From: Novosphingobium malaysiense
GTDB lineage: Bacteria > Pseudomonadota > Alphaproteobacteria > Sphingomonadales > Sphingomonadaceae
Direction: 5' to 3'
Assembly: GCF_000802225.1 (NCBI RefSeq)
Contig: NZ_JTDI01000005.1
Location: 372,001-436,000 of the forward strand
Length of the DNA stretch: 64,000 bases
Both the position numbers and the translations under genes were made by a program. The notes beneath the pieces were generated by a model. It was not told the DNA's origin. It did not search any database and saw only the letters and a program-made list of their open reading frames with translations. This document shows, in pieces, positions 18,128 to 26,501 of this stretch. Each line of letters opens with the position of its first letter. Position 1 is the stretch's first letter.

Positions 18128-18672
18128 CTCGAGACTCGTCTAGTGGTTGCTGCCACTCTATTGGCACCGCGTATTCGACGGATGCAACTCACTGTAAATC
18201 AGGCTGGATCGATTGGTTCGCTGTGATCGGTTCCCACAGAGTGGTCCGGGTTGATTTTCAGTGCATTGTCGTCTTGAGCTGCTCCTTGCTCCTGGACCAC
18301 ACGACGGAGCCGATCCAGTGTTCAGAGGTAAGGGAGGGCCATGTGCCGCTGACACGGAGAGCAACGCTACCGGCGCGATCTGCCCCTCATCCTAGGCCAT
18401 TCTGAGTTCGAAAATTCCCGTTACGATTGGCGGGCGGGGACACGGAGTGACCGATGAAGAACACGAGGTTCTGGTAGGCGCCAATCGCGTTAATTATGAA
18501 GCAGGCTGAGGATGTCACATTGAACGGCGAGGTGTGCTGCACCGACATTCATCATCAGCTTGCGGCTGCGCTCAATGACGGCCGGCAGGTCATACCAAAT
18601 AGTCTCGGCGAGAGTTTAGCTCAGCGCTTGAGGTTCTTCGGTTTTGGCCATTGGTATGCCGGCCTGTGCCAT
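18128..18672. other. 545-base region between the AraC-type gene and the beta-propeller gene
   Basis: This stretch holds the AraC promoter and the region after the sulfatase operon. No intact gene was found. On the minus strand at 18490-18651 there is a short frame interrupted by one stop, described separately. The rest shows no recognisable protein, repeat or RNA. Confidence 0.4.
18490..18651 (-). pseudogene. possible broken small gene with one internal stop
   Basis: Reading leftward from ATG 18651 gives MAKTEEPQALS, an in-frame TAA (18616-18618), then TLAETIWYDLPAVIERSRK... and ...CDILSLLHN before a final TAA at 18490. The part after the stop looks protein-like (mixed hydrophobic and charged helix). 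The frame starts 21 bases after the beta-propeller stop on the same strand. It may be a decayed last gene of that operon or chance. I do not recognise the family. Confidence 0.25.
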
Positions 18673-20139
18673 TCATTTGGCGTCCTTTGCCGAGACGACC
18701 CCACCGTACATACCTGAGGTGAGCAACCCGTTCGGGCTTATCGAGAGCGTAAGCAAGGCGTTGTCCCAGTCCAGTCCCTTGCCGAGATATTTGCGCCAGG
18801 CCACGTCGCCGGTCCGGAAGTCGATAGCCGTCAGATACCAGTCGTCTGCGGTACCCTTCAGGAGTTCGTGGACGTAGATCATGCCGTTCCCGGTCGACAG
18901 TTTCGCTCCCGTCCCGGCGCGGACTTCGTAGTTCTCCCATACCGTGTCGCACCCGGAAAGGTCCTTGCGCACGTCTATGCGCACGAATCCGGGTTCGCCT
19001 TCCGACGAATCCCCGCCCATCGTCATGCCCTTGTTGTTCTCGACCACGAGTGAATGGTCGTATCCGATGAACGAGTTTTCCAGCACTGCGCGGCCGGGCT
19101 TGAAAAGCGGAACCTTGCAGACGAGGCGGTCCTTGTCTGGCACGTCGTCGATCCGGTAGACGACCGCATTGGGCCGCGGGTCGGCGGTGTCACCAAAAGC
19201 GATCAGCTTGTTACCGAAGATGGTGGGCGTGGTGCCCGAGCCCTTGTCGAGTTCACCGGTGTCGTCGGTACCAAGTTGGCCGGCACCTGGACCGGCGTCG
19301 CCCGTTCCGGTCTCGTAAGCGAACTTCATGAATGTCTTCGGCCCGCTCGCTTCTGCGCGCATCCCGTAGAGGTAGGTGTCGGTGACGAAATAGACGCCGT
19401 CGGGATCGGCGGCGATGCCGTTGGCGATATTTTCCCCTTCGAGTCGCACGAAGTGCACCTTGCCGGCCGGAGTGACGTAGCCCACGGTTGCAGGCTGCAT
19501 GATGACGAACCACCAGTTATCCTGCCAGTCCGCCACGATGTCGAGCGGGATGGACCACGGTACGCGCTTCGCAGCGGGCACGGCTGCGCCGATGTCGAAG
19601 TTCCTGACCAGACGCCACTTCGGCGCGCCGCTGCTCTCGTCGATTTCGTACTTGCGGATCGAGAGATCTCCAGCCGGAAGGACCACGCGGCCCTTTTCGT
19701 CGAGCTTGAAGTAATAGCCGGCCATGGGCGGCAACTGCTGTTCTGCTAGCACATCGAGGGTGGCTGGATCGAGCAGCAACAGCTTGCCGGGATTGTGCGT
19801 GCCGACGCACAGCGTAATGACACGTCCCTTGGAATCGAAGTGCTGTGTCGAGCAGAACGCTGGCACCTGCTTCGACCGGTATGCGTGTATTGTGGTGTCC
19901 TTGCTCAGCGGACCCGCTGCCGGGATGACTGCGCTGTTATAGCTGTCGGCATGCGCGCCGGCATAGCCATCGTTGTTCTGGAAGGGATGCTTGGGCATGG
20001 GCAGCGGTGGCAGCGGGTCTGCCTTTGCCATGGCTTGCGTCGCCGGAAGGGCGCCGGGATCGCTTGCGCTGGCTGGTCCGGCGATTGCCAGAGAAATGGC
20101 CGCAGCGGTGGCGACTGGCACGAGTTTGTGAGCCAGCAT
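18673..20139 (-). CDS. exported beta-propeller-like protein of unknown function
   Basis: A 488-residue protein. The start ATG 20139 follows AAGGGGAC, and MLAHKLVPVATAAAISLAIAGPASAS is a clear signal peptide, so the protein is periplasmic or outer-membrane associated. The body has repeating beta-strand units with periodic D/G-rich turns: KLLLLDPATLDVLAEQQL, GRVVLPAGDLSIRKYEID, GYVTPAGKVHFVRLEGENIANGIAADPDGVYFVTDTYLYG and GDVAWRKYLGKGLDWDN. This resembles SMP-30/PQQ-like propellers, though no PQQ or metal site is certain. It is the last gene of the tetR-sulfatase operon, 75 bases after the sulfatase. It might bind or process the same sulfated substrate; the function is not known. Confidence 0.75.
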   Translation of the reverse strand: MLAHKLVPVATAAAISLAIAGPASASDPGALPATQAMAKADPLPPLPMPKHPFQNNDGYAGAHADSYNSAVIPAAGPLSKDTTIHAYRSKQVPAFCSTQHFDSKGRVITLCVGTHNPGKLLLLDPATLDVLAEQQLPPMAGYYFKLDEKGRVVLPAGDLSIRKYEIDESSGAPKWRLVRNFDIGAAVPAAKRVPWSIPLDIVADWQDNWWFVIMQPATVGYVTPAGKVHFVRLEGENIANGIAADPDGVYFVTDTYLYGMRAEASGPKTFMKFAYETGTGDAGPGAGQLGTDDTGELDKGSGTTPTIFGNKLIAFGDTADPRPNAVVYRIDDVPDKDRLVCKVPLFKPGRAVLENSFIGYDHSLVVENNKGMTMGGDSSEGEPGFVRIDVRKDLSGCDTVWENYEVRAGTGAKLSTGNGMIYVHELLKGTADDWYLTAIDFRTGDVAWRKYLGKGLDWDNALLTLSISPNGLLTSGMYGGVVSAKDAK

Positions 20140-20214
20140 GTTAATTGTCCCCTTGTCTTGCCAACGAATTTTCATCAGCGCAGCGCGGCGACATTGGCCG
20201 CCGCCAGTCGATGA

Positions 20215-22539
20215 TCAGTCGAAGCGAATTGAAAGATGCGCGATGTCGCCCTGGAGGGCGCCCTGTGGAGTGGCGTAATCCGTCACCGGAACACCGAGAT
20301 CGCGCCCGGTGTCCAATGTTTCCCCGTTACCGGAGGGGACGAGAATGCTTCCCGGCAGGGCGCCGCGCGCTACTTCCCTGCCATCCGCGCTCAGGATGAC
20401 TTCGGCTGGCTTCATTGGTGCCGGTACCGCGAAGCGCAATGTCAGCGTGGATGCGCCCTGGGGCAGCAGCTGATCAGACCGGATTGTCGCCATCTCGGCC
20501 GGATCGGTCGAGCGTGCCCAGGTGAAGACCGGGTGCCCGTGGTCAAGATAGAGGCTCCAGCCCCCGAAGCGGCTGCCAATGGCCATGACCACGCCGGAAG
20601 AGGTTCCGCTGTCGAGACGCAGGTCGGCATCAAGCCTGAAGGAGCGTCCGATGGGAATCGGGCCGTGAGTGGCCGGCAGGCTGATGTCCTTGCCCCAGAA
20701 GTCGTAGTTCTTGCGGCCGGGGCCGGCGGGCGGCCCGCCGAGCGTGCGTGCCATAGCAAACCGGTGATCGAGCGGGAAAACGTTGTTGCGCTCAGCCTCG
20801 CGCCGCCAGATGGCCCGCATCTCTTTCAGCCGGGCGGGCTCCTTCTTAGAAAGGTCGGTCGCTTGCGAATAGTCCTTTGACAGGTCGTACAGCGTCCATT
20901 CGATGGGAGGTCGCGGTCCGGCGGACGGCATGTCCTCCCATGACGGGCGGCCGTCCTCCCCGCTCAGGAACCACCCGTCCTTGTAAAGCCCGACCTTCCC
21001 GCCGATCTCGAAATACTGCGTGCGGGGATGATCGGGGTCGCAAGCCGTCAGGCTGGCAAGCAGGCTCTGGCCATCCATGGGCTTCTGGTGGACACCGTAG
21101 ACGGTGTCGGGTGCAGGAAGCCTGGCGGCATCCAGCACGGTGGGCGCGATGTCCACGAGATGGCCGAACTGCGCGCAGATGCCGCCCGGATGGGCGACAT
21201 GGCCATGCCAGGACATGATCATCCCGTTACGGATGCCGCCCAGCATCGACGCATACTGCTTCACCCAGCGCAATGGTGTGTTCATGGCCCAGGCCCAGCC
21301 GACGGGATAGCTTTCGTAGGTCATTGACCCACCCAGCTTGTCCGTATTGGCGAGCATCCATTGCTCGTTCTCGTCATGACCCAGGATCGATCGCAATTCG
21401 TTTATGGTGCCCTTGGGGCCAGCCTCGCCGCTGGCGCCGTTATCGCCCTGGACGACCACGAACAATGTGTTGTTGGACTGTCCCATGCGGTGAAGTTCGT
21501 CCATCACCCGGCCCAGCTGCTCATCCTGGTATACCAGCTGCGCCGCCGCGACTTCCATCGTTCTTGCCGCGAACGCCTTCTGGGCTGGTGTTAGTGAGGT
21601 CCAGGCCGGGATTTCCGCCGGACGCGAAGTCAGGCGTGTCCCCTTGGGAATGATGCCCTCCGCCAGCTGGCGGTGCCAGGTCTCCTTTCGCAATTTGTCC
21701 CAGCCCTGATCGAACTTGCCCTTGAAGCGCGCTATGTATTCCGGCGGAGCCTGGTGCGGCGCATGGGTTGAGCCAGGCGCGAAATAGACGAGGAAGGGCT
21801 TTTCAGGAGCCGCCGCCTTCTGGTTGTGTACCCAGCGGATGATGTCGTCCGCCAACCGGCCGTCGAGCAGGCTGGTGTGGGTTGTATCATCTTCCACGCG
21901 ATTGGTGCCGCGATAGAGGATGGGTGAATACTGATCGCTGTCACCGGCCGGGAATCCATAGAAATACTCAAATCCCAAACCGGTTGGCCAGGCATCAAAC
22001 GGCCCTGCCTCGCTGCGCTCGTTTCCGGGGGCATTGTGGTGCTTGCCGAACATCGCGGTGTTGTAGCCGTTGAGCCGCAGCACCTGCGCGATAGTGGCGG
22101 TTTCGGGAAGAATGCGGCCACCGTATCCTGGATAATTGACTGATCCGTCGCTCAGGTAGCCGACGCCGCTAGCGTGATGATTCCTTCCTGTCAGGAGCGC
22201 GGCTCGGCTTGGCGAGCATATTCCAGTCGTATGGAAACGATTGTAGCGTTCACCGGCAGCAGCCAGCCGGTCCATGTTCGGCGTCGGCACCGGGCCGCCG
22301 AAGGTGCTGGACATGGCAAAGCCGACGTCGTCTGCCATCATGAGGAAGATGTTTGGCGCGCCAGCAGGTGCCTCGACGGGGCTGGGCGTCGACGGGCGTG
22401 AGTCGACGATGTTCTCTGCAATTTTGCCGTCGAAGGGTGGGCGTGGCACTGGCAATGTCGTTCTGTTCGCTTCAGCATTGGCCGCGCCCATGGCAAACAG
22501 TGCGATCAGCGAAGGGGAAATGGAGAGGTGCTTCTTCAT
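20215..22539 (-). CDS. type I (formylglycine) arylsulfatase-like sulfatase, exported
   Basis: A 774-residue protein. The start ATG 22539 is favoured because it overlaps the tetR stop in ATGA and gives a clean signal peptide, MKKHLSISPSLIALFAMGAANA. Type I sulfatase hallmarks are NIFLMMADDVGF (calcium-binding Asp pair ~70-71), PNMDRLAAAGERYNRFHTT and CSPSRAALLTGR, where Cys108 becomes formylglycine. Further motifs are FGKHH and VYFAPGSTHAPHQAPPEY. The long C-terminal part has a beta-rich extension (~residues 580-774). The enzyme removes sulfate from sulfate esters in the periplasm. Maturation needs a formylglycine-generating enzyme, which is not encoded here. The gene lies between its TetR regulator and a propeller protein, so it is likely substrate-inducible. 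Confidence 0.92.
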   Translation of the reverse strand: MKKHLSISPSLIALFAMGAANAEANRTTLPVPRPPFDGKIAENIVDSRPSTPSPVEAPAGAPNIFLMMADDVGFAMSSTFGGPVPTPNMDRLAAAGERYNRFHTTGICSPSRAALLTGRNHHASGVGYLSDGSVNYPGYGGRILPETATIAQVLRLNGYNTAMFGKHHNAPGNERSEAGPFDAWPTGLGFEYFYGFPAGDSDQYSPILYRGTNRVEDDTTHTSLLDGRLADDIIRWVHNQKAAAPEKPFLVYFAPGSTHAPHQAPPEYIARFKGKFDQGWDKLRKETWHRQLAEGIIPKGTRLTSRPAEIPAWTSLTPAQKAFAARTMEVAAAQLVYQDEQLGRVMDELHRMGQSNNTLFVVVQGDNGASGEAGPKGTINELRSILGHDENEQWMLANTDKLGGSMTYESYPVGWAWAMNTPLRWVKQYASMLGGIRNGMIMSWHGHVAHPGGICAQFGHLVDIAPTVLDAARLPAPDTVYGVHQKPMDGQSLLASLTACDPDHPRTQYFEIGGKVGLYKDGWFLSGEDGRPSWEDMPSAGPRPPIEWTLYDLSKDYSQATDLSKKEPARLKEMRAIWRREAERNNVFPLDHRFAMARTLGGPPAGPGRKNYDFWGKDISLPATHGPIPIGRSFRLDADLRLDSGTSSGVVMAIGSRFGGWSLYLDHGHPVFTWARSTDPAEMATIRSDQLLPQGASTLTLRFAVPAPMKPAEVILSADGREVARGALPGSILVPSGNGETLDTGRDLGVPVTDYATPQGALQGDIAHLSIRFD

Positions 22540-23201
22540 TCCGGGCATCCTAATGAAGTGAATTCAGGCTGAAATGGTGCGGCAAGTGCGGTCGCAGCCA
22601 TGGCGACAGCATCGTCAAACAGACGTTCGCCCTCACCGGGGTTGGCGGCCTCCCTGTCGATCATGAGCAAGGAGGACGAAAGCAAGGCAGTTACCAATCG
22701 TAGCCGCGTATGGAGGAGCGTGAGCCCACCGTCCGGCAAGAAGGCGGCGATGCGCTGTATTAAGCGCTCGGTAGCCGGGAAGTCGTCGGTGAATTTTCCG
22801 CGCAACGTGCTAAGTCCAGAGCGTTCCAAGCCGGCCACAAATCGTGCATAGGTGTGCTGACCACGAGCATCGACTTGTTCAAGAAATGGCTGGGCGAGTA
22901 TCCGGACCAGCAGGGTGAGGTCCATGCAGGTTCCCGCAAGATCCGCTTCGTCCAGAAGTTGGCCCCTCCGCCGATCGATTTCAGGCAGGCGATGGCGGTA
23001 GACGGCCTCGATCAGGCTCTCCTTGTCGCCAAAATGATAGGCAACGACATTGGTGTTGAGTGACCCGATGGCTGCCCCGATCTGGCGTGTAGAAACGCCA
23101 TCCACGCCGGCCTCGGCGAATAGAGATTCTGCCGCTTCGATCAACGCGGAACGCGTGGCCTCACGCCGGGGGTCGCGCCGGGAACGCTGCTTGCTTGACA
23201 T
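22536..23201 (-). CDS. TetR-family regulator of the sulfatase operon
   Basis: A 221-residue protein using ATG 23201 (MSSKQRSRRDPRREATRSAL); a longer in-frame start at 23255 would cover the operator. The helix-turn-helix is STRQIGAAIGSLNTNVVAYHFGDKESL (residues ~35-62), where YHFGDKESL is the TetR signature. A C-terminal ligand domain follows. Its TGA overlaps the sulfatase ATG, showing an operon. A perfect 10-bp inverted repeat at 23222-23251 sits just upstream of the start, so autoregulation is likely. It may also act on the divergent TonB receptor, whose promoter lies in the same intergenic region. Confidence 0.88.
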   Translation of the reverse strand: MSSKQRSRRDPRREATRSALIEAAESLFAEAGVDGVSTRQIGAAIGSLNTNVVAYHFGDKESLIEAVYRHRLPEIDRRRGQLLDEADLAGTCMDLTLLVRILAQPFLEQVDARGQHTYARFVAGLERSGLSTLRGKFTDDFPATERLIQRIAAFLPDGGLTLLHTRLRLVTALLSSSLLMIDREAANPGEGERLFDDAVAMAATALAAPFQPEFTSLGCPE

Positions 23202-23221
23202 GGCCTTCGATATCCTTCCCG

Positions 23222-23251
23222 CATTAAATAAGGCAAATGCGTTATTTAATG
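23222..23251. promoter_or_regulatory. perfect inverted repeat, likely TetR operator
   Basis: CATTAAATAA, a 10-base spacer, then TTATTTAATG. The 10-bp arms are perfect, and the site ends 21 bases upstream of the tetR start codon, the usual position of a TetR autoregulatory operator. Confidence 0.7.
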
Positions 23252-23740
23252 TCAAGTTAAAAAATGCGGTCGGTCACGGCATCGCAGCATGGCTGTGCGT
23301 CCGAGCCGGTCTGCCTTGCCCGGATGAGTGAGGTAATTGGGCTTACCGCTCGGGCTTTTGGTGTTTCCGGCGACCCAGGGCATTTCAACCAGTTCGAATT
23401 GTTGCGCTGTTGCCTCGCCCTGTCGCTAAATTCTCAACATCCACGGGAAAAATGGAAACGCCAGTCTGCCGGCCGTGCGGCGGCGAAAGGCTCTAATGGA
23501 GGGCACCTGATTGCCTTGTCCTTCGAGGCTGCGCTGGCGCTTGCAGGGCTCGTGTCGAGGTGGCCGGGCAATTGCGCACCCGTTATCGCAGTGGCCTGGT
23601 AAGATCGGGGGCGGGCGGTTTTCGCCACCCCGGGCAAGATTGCCGGGCTCGTTGCCTCTGGAATCCTGGTCTGGGTACGCTTCACCAAAAAAACCTTGCG
23701 ACGCGATACAAAGAGGATTGATTTCGCTCGCACATAAATA

Positions 23741-23758
23741 TAATTTGAATTCAAATTA
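23741..23758. promoter_or_regulatory. 18-bp palindrome TAATTTGAATTCAAATTA
   Basis: A perfect 18-bp palindrome 75 bases upstream of the TonB receptor GTG. Its core TTGAATTCAAATT recurs exactly at 46772-46784, and relatives occur before many other units in this window. It is a candidate operator of a shared regulon. Confidence 0.55.
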
Positions 23759-23833
23759 ACATGAATTACGATGCCCGCGTTTGGTGCGAGGGGCTGTTGC
23801 CACTTGTCATGGCTGGCTGATCAGGAGAGGGAA

Positions 23834-26206
23834 GTGACTAAATTCACAATGATGGTTTCGCTTCGTCAGCGTCGTGCTGCGTTGCTTGGATGCAGTACGT
23901 TGGCGTTTTTGGCTTTTGATGGAACGGCGCTGGCTCAGGATGCGGGTTCCCAACCGCAGGGAATTCAGGAGATCATTGTCACGGCGCAAAAGCGTCAGCA
24001 GAGCGTTCAGGATATCCCTGTCGCCGTTACAGCCCTTACCTCGGAAGCGCTGACGACGAATCGTATCACAAGCGTTCTGGATCTCAGTGCGCAGGCTCCG
24101 AACCTGACCATTCGCCCAGCCGCCGGCGGTATTGACGTGCCCAGCTATACCATGCGCGGTTCGGTGACCTACGGGTCGGTGTCGGGTCAGGACAAGACGA
24201 TCGCGGTATATCTGGATGGCGTCTACATGGGTGGGGCCTACGGTTCGGCCTTCGATCTTCCCGATCTCGCCCGCGTCGAAGTTCTGCGTGGTCCGCAAGG
24301 TACCCTGTTCGGCCGAAACTCGACGGCTGGTGCCATCAGCATTGTGACCCGCGATCCTTCCGGTGAACTGGGCGGACGTCAGCAGATCACGTTTGGGAAT
24401 TATGACCAAATGCGCACTTCGACGCGTGTCGAACTGCCCCAAATCGGACCGTTCAGCGCATCGATCAGCTACACCCATAGTGAACGTCATGGCGATGTGA
24501 AGAACCTCAGTCCGCTGGTGCATTGGGACTACTCGGCAGCGGCGCCCGGCTCACTGATCCACGAAATCAACACGAACACCGTCAAGCGGTTCGGCGACAG
24601 GAACAGCGACTCGGTGTTCGCCGCGCTGAAATTCGAGCCGGGCAATGGTGACTTCAAGGCCGTCTACAAGTTTGACTGGAACCAGAACCACTTCACGCCT
24701 GAGGCGAACCAGCTCGTTGGATACGATCCTGCGGTTCTCAATTACCTCAGTCCCGGTTTCGGCGACCTTATCTCGACGCTGCAACTTTTCGATCCGCCGG
24801 TGGAGGCCGGGCAGTCGGGTCCGTCCACCGCCAAGAATATCCTGACCGTCCCCGGGCTTTCGCGTAACTGGGGGCACAATCTCACCATGACGTACCAGAT
24901 CAATGATCGTCTTTCGGTGAAGAATGTATTCGGTTATCGAAAGAGTGAACTTATCGCGGTGTCGTCGATCGGTGGTTACGATACTATTGTTCCAGATTTA
25001 TTTGGACCGCTGGCCGGATCCGTGTTCACGAACGACACCTCTATTTCTGAATCCCATGCGCGGCAGTGGAGTGACGAAATTCAATTCAACTATACCTCCA
25101 ACCTCCTGACGCTGACTGCTGGCGGGATATATTTCGACATTCGTACTTCCAACGGTTCTCCCGAAAATCTCGTGAGCTATGGAGCTCTGTTCACAAATTT
25201 CCTGTTCGGCGGCGTGATCCCCAGTGGTCAGCAGAATGTCAGCTATTACCATGGGAAGTCTTACGCAGCCTATGTGCAAGCAGAAATCCACGCTACACCT
25301 CAGCTCGACATAGTGGGCGGTGCGCGCATAACACGCGACGAGAAATCGAACACAAGTTACAACTGGTCTACTACCAGCAATGCGCAGTTCGTTTATCCAT
25401 CAACTTACAAGGATACCCGGCCTTCATTTTCTCTCGGTGTGAATTACAGCCCAACTCAGGAGCTTCTGCTATATGGGAAGTATTCGACTGGATACGTGTC
25501 GGGGGGCTCGGTTTCTGGCTTTTCATACCAGCCGGAGACAGCAAAATCGTGGGAAGCTGGCATAAAATCTGAATGGTTTGGCCGCAGGCTTCAGGCCAAC
25601 CTTGCGCTTTTCGATGTTACATACAAGAATTTGCAGGCAGTTGCAGGCGGGGCGAACCTGCCTACACCCAACTACGATGTCGGAACTCTCATTCTTCGAG
25701 AGGGAGACCTTACTGCCAAGGGCTTCGAGTTGGAACTGACGGCTCTTCCAGTTGAGGGTCTGACTTTGAGAGGTGCGACGGGATACACGGATTCGACCAT
25801 TAAGAATATCAACCCCCTGGTACGCACGACATATGAAACAACGCTCAGGCCGGATTGGACGGTCAACTTGTCGGCGCAGTATGATACGCCTCCCGTGTTT
25901 GGAAATTCGTACCTTATGTTCCACGTAGATGGGAACTACCGTTCAAAAATCACCAACCTCCAGGGAACTCCTTCCGCCGCTGGCGGAAATGCGGTCAAGT
26001 ATTCTGATGCAGTTTGGATGCTAAACGGGCGTATTGCACTTCGGGACCTCGACATCGGTGGTGCCAACGGTGAGATCGCGCTTTGGGGGCGAAACCTTAC
26101 TAACGAGAGGGTTCCCGCATTCCCGGTCGATTTCCGAGTCGGCATTGTCACGTCGACGTATACTCCCGCGAGAACCTATGGTGTTGATTTGACGATTGAT
26201 TTCTGA
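23834..26206 (+). CDS. TonB-dependent outer-membrane receptor
   Basis: A 790-residue protein. GTG 23834 follows AGGAGAGGGAA. The leader with LRQRRAALLGCSTLAFLAFDGTALAQ is a signal peptide. Then come the TonB-box-like IQEIIVTAQKR, the plug domain (DIPVAVTALTSEAL, TMRGSVTYG, VEVLRGPQGTLFGRNSTAGAI) and a 22-strand-type beta-barrel ending in the outer-membrane signature YGVDLTIDF with terminal Phe. It takes up a scarce or large substrate using TonB energy. Sphingomonads use such receptors for aromatic and steroid-like compounds as well as iron. Its place opposite the tetR-sulfatase operon suggests it imports the substrate of this cluster (inference). Confidence 0.93.
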   Translation: MTKFTMMVSLRQRRAALLGCSTLAFLAFDGTALAQDAGSQPQGIQEIIVTAQKRQQSVQDIPVAVTALTSEALTTNRITSVLDLSAQAPNLTIRPAAGGIDVPSYTMRGSVTYGSVSGQDKTIAVYLDGVYMGGAYGSAFDLPDLARVEVLRGPQGTLFGRNSTAGAISIVTRDPSGELGGRQQITFGNYDQMRTSTRVELPQIGPFSASISYTHSERHGDVKNLSPLVHWDYSAAAPGSLIHEINTNTVKRFGDRNSDSVFAALKFEPGNGDFKAVYKFDWNQNHFTPEANQLVGYDPAVLNYLSPGFGDLISTLQLFDPPVEAGQSGPSTAKNILTVPGLSRNWGHNLTMTYQINDRLSVKNVFGYRKSELIAVSSIGGYDTIVPDLFGPLAGSVFTNDTSISESHARQWSDEIQFNYTSNLLTLTAGGIYFDIRTSNGSPENLVSYGALFTNFLFGGVIPSGQQNVSYYHGKSYAAYVQAEIHATPQLDIVGGARITRDEKSNTSYNWSTTSNAQFVYPSTYKDTRPSFSLGVNYSPTQELLLYGKYSTGYVSGGSVSGFSYQPETAKSWEAGIKSEWFGRRLQANLALFDVTYKNLQAVAGGANLPTPNYDVGTLILREGDLTAKGFELELTALPVEGLTLRGATGYTDSTIKNINPLVRTTYETTLRPDWTVNLSAQYDTPPVFGNSYLMFHVDGNYRSKITNLQGTPSAAGGNAVKYSDAVWMLNGRIALRDLDIGGANGEIALWGRNLTNERVPAFPVDFRVGIVTSTYTPARTYGVDLTIDF

Positions 26207-26230
26207 GGTCTTTCTGGACTGCGGACCTGG

Positions 26231-26246
26231 TCTCTCTCTCTCTCTC
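26231..26246. repeat. (TC)8 dinucleotide tract
   Basis: Eight TC repeats lie directly after the TonB receptor gene and before its terminator. They are non-coding and could vary in length by slippage. Confidence 0.8.
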
Positions 26247-26257
26247 AGGCCCGTGAT

Positions 26258-26298
26258 GGGGATCAGGCTGGCTGCGCTGGCTTGATCCCCCTCTTTTT
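26258..26298 (+). terminator. Rho-independent terminator after the TonB receptor
   Basis: The stem GGGGATCA / TGATCCCC has internal GGC/GCT pairing in its loop and is followed by CTCTTTTT. It starts 51 bases after the receptor stop. Confidence 0.7.
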
Positions 26299-26406
26299 CC
26301 GGCGGCTTGCTGCGCTCCTTTTCGAACACAGGTTTCAAATGGACAATCGCACCAAAGTTGGCTGCCGCTGCCAAAAAGGTTGAGCCGATGTAGCTTGCTA
26401 CGCGCG

Positions 26407-26424
26407 TTATTTTGAAAATTTGGA
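26407..26424. promoter_or_regulatory. AT-rich element TTATTTTGAAAATTTGGA
   Basis: It shares the 11-mer TTATTTTGAAA with the element at 59590-59600 and lies 78 bases before the alpha/beta hydrolase start. A possible member of the recurrent regulatory motif set. Confidence 0.35.
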
Positions 26425-26501
26425 TCACGCTGAGGCATTGCGTCTTTGTGCGAAACAAACTGCACGTGTCTGGCGCCGCAAGATTGGGAGTTTGTGAACC
26501 G

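Noticed and set aside
23222..23255. The longer tetR start at 23255
   Set aside because: It would place the perfect operator-like repeat inside the coding sequence; ATG 23201 gives the usual TetR N-terminus.
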